From contig NC_085088.1 in NCBI RefSeq assembly GCF_963422355.1, positions 8,826,485 through 8,890,484 of the forward strand: 64,000 bases of DNA. The letters are read 5' to 3'. Source of the stretch: Corticium candelabrum (Eukaryota; Porifera; Homoscleromorpha; Homosclerophorida; Plakinidae). Below are positions 52,501-61,626 of the stretch, in pieces. The position numbers and the translations under genes are program-made. Under the pieces are notes generated by a model that saw only the letters and a program-made list of their open reading frames with translations, ran no database searches and was not told the DNA's origin. The number at the start of each line of letters is the position of its first letter. Positions within the stretch are counted from its first letter, which is position 1.

Positions 52501-53583
52501 TGTCATCAAAATGAGAAGCGCAGAGTAAAGTTCAGGCTAGAGTTGTACATGTCTATTACTTTTACAAAAGAATCGCAAAACAAACGAATTCATTGTTCTT
52601 CAAGAAGCCAAGTGAAGGTCCCATGGGACCATGCATGTGTACTGTTGCATGCACACGACCAACATGTCATCCGTGATCTTCAAGAGAGCAATATGTTTTA
52701 GCTGTAAGTAGTACTGATGATGAATGATCGGCGGCGTCTTGCAAGAAAGATTCATAGGAAACACTAACGCTGCTTTCTTCTGGATCTGGTCACTACACAT
52801 CATTTCACAGTATTTCTAGGAGACGTACAAGATCAATCTGTATCTAGCTACGACGAATTATCATCAGAACAAAAGATGCTAGCAATGTATGGCTCAACGA
52901 AAGCATGATAATCTCGTCCACCTCAGTAGTTAACTGCAAGTGATGCAAGATTGAGCCCTACAGAATGGAGAAATAACGTGGATAACAAGCCCGCTCTGTG
53001 CAAGAACATATTTACAGGTGTAAGTAAGTAGGACTGATGATGAACAATCAACGTTGTCTTGCAAGAAAGATTCGTAGGAAACGTTGCACTGCATGCTTTC
53101 TTCTGGATCTAGTTGCTAGACATACATGTCGCTTCACAGTATTTCCTGTGCACGTACATCGATCTCTAGCTACAACGAATAATTTTAACAGAACAAAAAA
53201 GTTGATAGCAACGGCTCAACGAAAGATGACAATCATGTCTATCTCAAGTAATGCAAGCAAGAGAGTTACATGCAGAATTGAGAAATAACGTGGATAACAA
53301 GCCCACTCCCTGCAAGAGACGCAGCTGTCACGCATGTTCATGTACTGAATTCGAAGTGTAGTATGGGACATTGATGATATTTAGTTAATTATCTTTAATC
53401 ACATCGACGCATCCCTGGGTTTTTAAAGAATTATACATTCTAGCAACAAGCTAATGATTAATTAATGATAATGACAATAAATAGACAAAAATTAACAAAA
53501 TTTACATTGATATTCACAATAAGTAAATACACACACAGACACACAGACACACACACACCACGCCACACAGACACAGACACACA

Positions 53584-53635
<52 letters not shown>

Positions 53636-53675
53636 CATGCACACAACAACACACGCACACATGCACAACTACACA

Positions 53676-53734
<59 letters not shown>

Positions 53735-56700
53735 GTAGCTCTGAAGCAACGGTGTCAACACAGCTTCATTTACTAGTAATTCATTATGGGTACGTACTCC
53801 CTTTCATATGCCATCCTATCTTGACATCTAAACATTGGACTGGTTTTCATGCATCAACTTGTCCTCAGATCTATTGAGCACTAAAGTCAAGCTGAAAATT
53901 AAAAAATAAGTTAAATGTTTAAGAAACAGATGATCAATCTGCATGAGTGATTTTTGTGCCATTATGCAACAGTCGCTGCAGAATCGGTTCATGTATATTG
54001 GCTACCTTCCTGGTACCTCTGAGGATCAGAAGTTTGAAGTTTCAGTGGTAAATTCCTGTATTTCTATTCATCAATGTCCCGAAAATAATCCACCCTGCTC
54101 ACACTCTATCGTTTCTCTTCAAGCAAAAGGAGTATATAGTTACAATTGGAAGTTGCTACATTCTCCTTTATTAATAGATTGCCATAAGTGTGCCTAAGAC
54201 TACCTGACAAACCAAAGCTACAATTCACCAAAAGATTTCATGGCGATGGCTAACGATCTGTGACTTACAATAATTGTATAAACAAAACTAGACATCAATC
54301 TGAAAGGGCAAACTTCTGCTAAGGTAGCTCAGTTACCTTATACTGTATTTCCGTGCATTTAACGGCAGGGCTCTTATTAGTACTATGTGCCTTTTGTACA
54401 GTGTGGTAAGAGAATATGATATTCCCTGGAGGATATTGCAGACAAAGGCAAACATCACTGATGGCCATACTTATGATTCTGATATAGTTGCTTCCTCCAC
54501 AGATAAATTGTCACTAGGAATTGATCTAATACATCAGTTACACATGCTGCAAACTTTCGTCAACTGTAACTATCAGTGATGACTTCCTTTGTCTGCAATC
54601 CTCCAGGAAATTCCACGGCCTCTATCCTATTCCCTAACCACAATGTATGAAGGCACATTGTACGGAAATGTTCTAATACCAGGGGTTTCCCCAGGAATTA
54701 ATAACAGCGTGGCATTTTATTAATATTAATTAGCCACCAAGATCTTATCTTAAACAGAAGTAACTTTAATTAATTAATGATTGTCAGACTTATTGGTGTA
54801 GCCACTGACATAAATGTCATGATAGCGTGGTAGAAACACATGCCACATGGATAGTCACTAGGTCAAGGTGATATGCATTACTGTCTTTTATCATCAACAC
54901 AACTGTTAGATCATATAGACTACAGGTAATGTTAGCTGACATCTAACTGAACTTGTACAGCTTACTATGCATACTATTTAGTAGTCCTGTGAGTAAATAC
55001 TGTGAAATTTATATTGTTATTCTAGTTGAGTGGTTACACTCTGTAAATCGATCTGTTAGGGTACACTAAACAAGAATGATAAAGACCTCACACACAGTAA
55101 ACAGTTACCTCAAATGAGAATTGACAATGAAAGCAAAAGTTACTTGACTACACAACACGTAATTATCTGCCCAAATCTACTTGACGGCAAGCACCTAGTT
55201 ATCTACAGGATTATGTATACAAGATCGCGTTGAGGAAATGCCAATTACAAAGCTGTGGGTGTGGTGAGCTGGGACTAACATCAGGTCTACGCAGCGCGAC
55301 AGACTTGTAACCCTGTAGACAATTGGATGCTGCTCTGCCTTCAAGTAATTACGCTTTGGGCAGATAAAATTACGTGCTGTGCCGTCAAGTAACTTTTGGC
55401 ATTCCCTATCAACCATCATTTGAGATACAGTCATCACACCATTTGAGATACAGTCATCACCATAGCGCCATCACCACAGCGCGGCGCAGCGCCTCAGCGC
55501 CGCGCTATAGGGAAACCCCTGAATACGAGCCCTGCCGTTAAATGCACAGATATAGGGTAATGGTATTAACAATTGTTTCCATGGCAACTATTTGAAAAGC
55601 TTATGACGTCGGATTAATCCCCAAAACTAATCGATTGTTCGTCTATCAAGTTCTATCATCCTGCCAAATTTTTAGAAATCCATCCACATGAGAAGCTCAA
55701 AGACTCACTGTATCATCGAGACTAACTATATCATTCATGGTATATCTCAGCAATCCTATTCAAAAGGAGCTCCACGACAATGAGTGCACAGAAGTGAAAT
55801 CAAAAGTGACTTTACTTTCTTGTCAAAGAGTTCTAAGCAAAGCAGACCCCTCGAAAGGAACTCTGATTCGGATTAATCCCAAAACTAATCGATTGTTCCT
55901 CTATCAAAGTTTATGGTCCTGTCAAATTTCATCAATATCCATCCACACATTTTTAGTATCTTGTCGACAAACAAAACAACAAACTAAAACATGGCATATG
56001 TACAGCTGTCAGTTTATCTGGTCACGCCGCCCTCATCAAAGGGGGGAGCAAGGAAGTTTGATTTTCCCTCGCTTGTAGACGAACAGTAGAGGAACAGCAG
56101 TGGTGTTTCAAGTCTTGAGGCCAACAAAACCGTCGATTGCAGTCATTACATACATGCTGGAAAGAGCTTCTGTCTACAGTTATGCAGTGCCCACGATGAC
56201 AGTTGTGGCATCTAAAACCAGGTCTGGACTTGAAGCAGCACAAACATTGCCCACAGCGGAACAAGCAGCAAGCCATGTTAGCCAAAGCTGGACGCTCAGT
56301 TGAGGTGTCTAGATCTGGGGCTGGTTCTGACAACACTGCTTGAGTTGGTGTCGGCTGTGGCTGATCAGCAGGCACACTTGTGCACAGCTAAACCTCCATC
56401 TCTGGCATACCAAGTATTGTCGTGTACCAGGCTGTTCATGAACAGGAAGCTGGCGAGTCACAATGTATTTGTGGCGAGCCAGACCGGAGCAGCTCTTAAA
56501 ATACCATTGGCATTGACCGAAAGTGATGCTTAATGGATGTGAAACCAATGAGTCTGAAAGTGTAGTGCACACCTCCCGCCATGCTTCCTAGCCCAAACCA
56601 GTTGCCTACCCGCAACCTTTGCAGATTGCCATTCACACGATCTTTCTACCATAAGCAAGGACCAGTAGTTTGTGGCAGCCAGCCAACAGAACTTTTTTAG

Positions 56701-59700
56701 GAAAACAGTCCGGGGGCATGTGTGCAATGTGTCCAAGCCACTGAAGACGATGCTTGCAAAGAACGTCCGAGAGAAGACTGATGTCACCCCATTGCCGGCG
56801 AAGATTTGAGTTTGTGATGTGTGATGCACCAGCAAGCCGGCAGTCAACTTCAGGGCCTATCCTTGCATCTGGTCACAGCAAGTTATCCAAATAAACAAAA
56901 CTTTACATGCTCCACAGTCTGTCCAGAAACAACAAGTGGTTGACATTCTGTTTCCGAGAGGTTTACTCCACAACCAACCACTTTCGTCTTGATGAAACTT
57001 GTTGTCAGTCCAAATAAAGATGCAACAGTGTTGAATGTCTCAAGGGTCAACTGTGAGAAGCAATGAGGTGTTACAAGTACAGCATCATCAGCAAACTCAA
57101 TGTCTGTCACAGAAGTTAACTAGTGTTTTGTTCGAGGGCAATTGAATAGGTTGCCATTCACATTGAAATGAAACTGAACTCGCCATCGGGACATGATTTG
57201 GCCATCTCATTGAGCCACTTTCCAAGACAAGGAAAATACAAATTAAATACAACTGGCACCATTGTGCAACCCTGATGGAGACCATTTGTTACAGCAAACT
57301 GCGCAGTGTGACTGCCGTCAACATGCACTCGGGCAAACATAAACTGGTGAAAAGATAAAATGAGTTTAACAATAAGTTGGCACACCAAGCACTTTCAGGC
57401 CAATCCACAGAGCTTCCCGTGGGACATAATCATAGGGTTTTCTCAAGTCTAGAAAAACAAGGACACCAGATGTTCTATGTTCATATATCTTTTCAATAAT
57501 TTGCCTCACAATGAAGACCTGATCAGTGCACGAGCATTTCTGCCTGAAGCTACATTGTGAATCTCCGAGTACACACTCTGCTAACTGTTGCCATTGGTTC
57601 TGGATGACTCTCCCAACTACTTTGTAGCCTCGGCCTCCCAGACCCGTGTAGCGCCGATTCAAAATCATCCTATAATCATCCTCGATTTTAAATCGGCGCT
57701 ACACGGGTCTGGGAGGCCGAGGCTAACTACTTTGCCCGCAACGTCAAGCAAAGCAATACTTCATCAATTATCACACCGTGATAGATCACCCTTCTTTGGA
57801 ACCAATACAGTATCTCACCAATCCTGTGGTACACAGCCTACCTCCCAGACCTTGTGCACCAGTGACCAAATTCCCTTTGCTCTTCTTTGGGCAAACTTGC
57901 TTCTGCCTAGGATGGAAGAACCCACTCAAGGGCCAACCACACCGCGATGACACGTGTGCGCGCACACACACACACACACACACACAGACAACAAGGATAC
58001 TCTGTTTACTTCTTATATGGAAGATAAAACTTTACAGTTACAAGTCATTAAGTGACCAACTGAAGTTCATGACAAACCACAACTGGCCAAGATCAGGCAT
58101 CGCAACAGATCAAAATGTATGTATGGAATGACTCATATCTAGACAGGATTACACCATTTGTACACACACGCATTTAGTATATCCTTGAACTATTCCATGG
58201 TTTAGACACTATTATTTCTACTGCTTTAAACCTTCCTCTGCTGCAACAATTTTGCAAAATCGAGAAAAAGTTCTCAATCAACATTTCAACATCTTAGTAG
58301 TTGTTGTTTCTAAGAATCCTTGTGTGATGTGAGTCTTCCTGTAATAGTGTATTACTTCAGGCACTTGACAACAAAAGAATAAAAAAAACCTAAAATTTAT
58401 GGCAAATAGCCCAAAATTCGGAGCATATTTAATCAAATTACAAAATAAGAGTGCCTGCCAAAACTAAATTTAAATAGAACAGACAACCAAAACCATAAAT
58501 AATCATTGCTTTTTTTCTTTGATAGATAATATCATCAAAATTTCCCATAATATTTCGCTCTTTAATTATGCATATAATACATACACTTTTGTGATAAGCA
58601 TCTCTAACTCATAAGGCAGACCTTTCTTGAATTTTGTTTTGTAGATAAGAATTTTCAGTAGCAAGGTTAGCCACCTTTTCTTCAAGTTGCTTGATTGTCA
58701 ACGTGTCTGTATCCTCTTTATGAATGTAGTGTTCCGTTGTAGCATCCACAGGAGAAGTTGAAGAAACCTTTCCTGATGAATTAACTGAATTGTGGTTTTG
58801 CTCAGTCCTGCAACAGCCATAATTACTATATACACTCAAACCTCCCTTATCCGGACCTCCGAGATCCGGGCACCTCCCTAGACCGAGCACCTTTGCACCC
58901 TCGGAAACCCTGCGCATATATGTCTTGGGGCTCCGAGGTTACACACTGCGTAAACAACAAACTCCCGTATGTTCAGTCGCATTCACGCGCCAGTGCGTGG
59001 GAGTATGGCTTCAAAGAAAAGAAAGCGCGCCTGCATCAGTCTTGAAACGAAGCTCAAGGTCATTGATGAAATCAGCAAAGGTCAGTCACAGAGACACGCC
59101 TCGGAAATCTTCGGAATTCCGAAGTCTACTGTCTACTGTGGCGGACGCGTGGAAACATCGTGATAAAATCAAAGACCACGTGTTTGCTGCCGAAGCACCA
59201 GAAGAATATGCTAAGAAGCGGAGAATTATGACTAGAATTGGGTCGTTTTCCCCACATACTGAACCTTAGTTCAACATTTCGTAATTGTTGTGGCAGTTGT
59301 CTTGCTCCTCTTAGAAAGAGGAGTACAAGAGTGTACACGCATCTTCCTATCGTAATGACACTTAGTACATGACAGAATTAGAGTACAGTACATTGGACAT
59401 GTACATTAAGGTGGTCTGGGACTCCAAAGCTAACGCGCGTTACCTCTTTCTTTTATCCGGACATTCTGAAATACGGGCACTCCCAGGTCACATATTGCCC
59501 GGATAAGGGAGGTTTGAGTGTATTGTAAAGCTAGTAACATCAATGGCACTTTATAAATTCATTGCATTCAGTAATACATGCAATGCTAATATAATAAAAT
59601 TAAAATGCCACTAAATATTTTATGTATCACGTGATTTACATTTAACATTAATATTTCAAGGCATCAATAAGTGAACCAGTACAGGTGCACTTATAGTGAT

Positions 59701-60792
59701 TCTGGTGGAAAGACACTACAAATTAGAATTATGAACAGCAAAGCAAGCTCCTGACACCATGCAACCACACGGCGATGTACCTAATATTCATTTATTATTA
59801 AGCCACATCAACCTAATTGAGCCACATAACCCTACTATTTATTCATTATTAAGCCACATCAAAAGCATACTAGCGGTAAAAGTGGACAAGTGTCAGTCTG
59901 CACACAAACCCTGAAGATGGCCATTCTCTATAGGTTTAGCCCGTGCTGAGCATGCTTAGCACTACTTTGCCAAATTCTATTCACCAACTCACTACATCAA
60001 GGTGCCACGAAACAACTATTGGTTCTAAAAAAAACTCTTCACCAAATCGCTAAATTAATTAGAGTGCCACAAAAGGCTCTTAGTTTCAAATGGTGAAGCT
60101 TTCCACCACCAAATTTCTAAATTATATATTTAAAAATGGCATACTTACAAGCACATGGTAGATTTGTCCAATTTAGTGCATGTGAAATTGAGTAGATATA
60201 ATGCCTGTCTGGCTGTCTGTCTGTCGTTGTCGTCTTCGTCATTCAGTCAGTCGATGTGACTATGACCATTCTTGCATGGATTTGGCATAGCTTGATATAC
60301 TTTCTCCATGCTACATAAATGACTATATAAAGCCTCTCCAAATGAACACCCACAGGTGACTTAACAAACACAAAGTTTTTAGTCCCAAATTTGTAAAAAT
60401 GCACACAACAGCCCATGCATAAAGTCATCTCTATACCTCATGTACAACCAAGTAAAACAAAGAAAGAGGTTGGTTACAGGATAAAGGTAAGCATCTAAAA
60501 CTGAGTGTATCACATGTGGTTAAAAGGTGAAAATAAAAGACAGAGCAGCCTGGACAAAACCAGGTTAATTATGACGAATGATCTAGTACTGTCAGAAGAT
60601 TCTGATAATGATAATGACTATGACAATGATGACGACAAGTTTGTTGGGGTTAACCTAGACAGTTTGATTGTGTTTTCTTGGTATAAAACGGCCTAAAGTA
60701 CTCATGTTATGACAGTTTTCTCGCCTTGAATACTCCTGCAAGAAATCTCAAATATTCTAAACTGAGATCCTAGATACTCTAAGCATGCTTGT

Positions 60793-60869
<77 letters not shown>

Positions 60870-61281
60870 TGCTTTAACTCAATTGGTTAGAGTCATCCTA
60901 TGGAGTGAGTACATCCGAGACCTGGCAGGGTTGCCAGTTCAAGTCAGTGATGGCAAGATATGGCATAAATTCCTTAGGCAAGAAACTTACACACAATCTC
61001 TCCTCTTGACTCAAGAGTATAAATGAGTACCTGGTCTTTCACTTGGGCCGTGAGCAGCCATCGGCTGTGATGTTGTAACATCAGCCATTGGGGTCCAGTT
61101 GAGACTTCGGGTGCTGACACCACAGTTGGCTTCACAAGCCGGTGCTCCTGCAAGCAAGTAACTTACCTGGCCCTGCTCCAAGAGATTGCTAGCACAGACT
61201 CAGAGTTCTCCTGAGCAGCACACAGAAGCCCAGCTGTTAGCTGACCACGAAATTGGCAGCTCCTGATGTTAAAGGTTTAGT

Positions 61282-61372
<91 letters not shown>

Positions 61373-61556
61373 TGTGGCTCAATTGGTTAGAGGGTGCATT
61401 TGGAGAATGGAAACATCCGGGACCTTGCAGGGTTGCAAGTTCAAGTCACAGTGATGACGAGCTATGGCATAACTTCCTTGGGCAAGAAACTCACACACAA
61501 TTGCCTGTCTCGACTCTGTTTTAACAGCAGATCCTTATCCATTTGCCATTTTTTGC

Positions 61557-61626
<70 letters not shown>

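Noticed and set aside
60869..61557. Two tRNA genes
   Set aside because: The A- and B-box-like sequences are present, but the cloverleaf stems do not close and both are followed by long SINE bodies.
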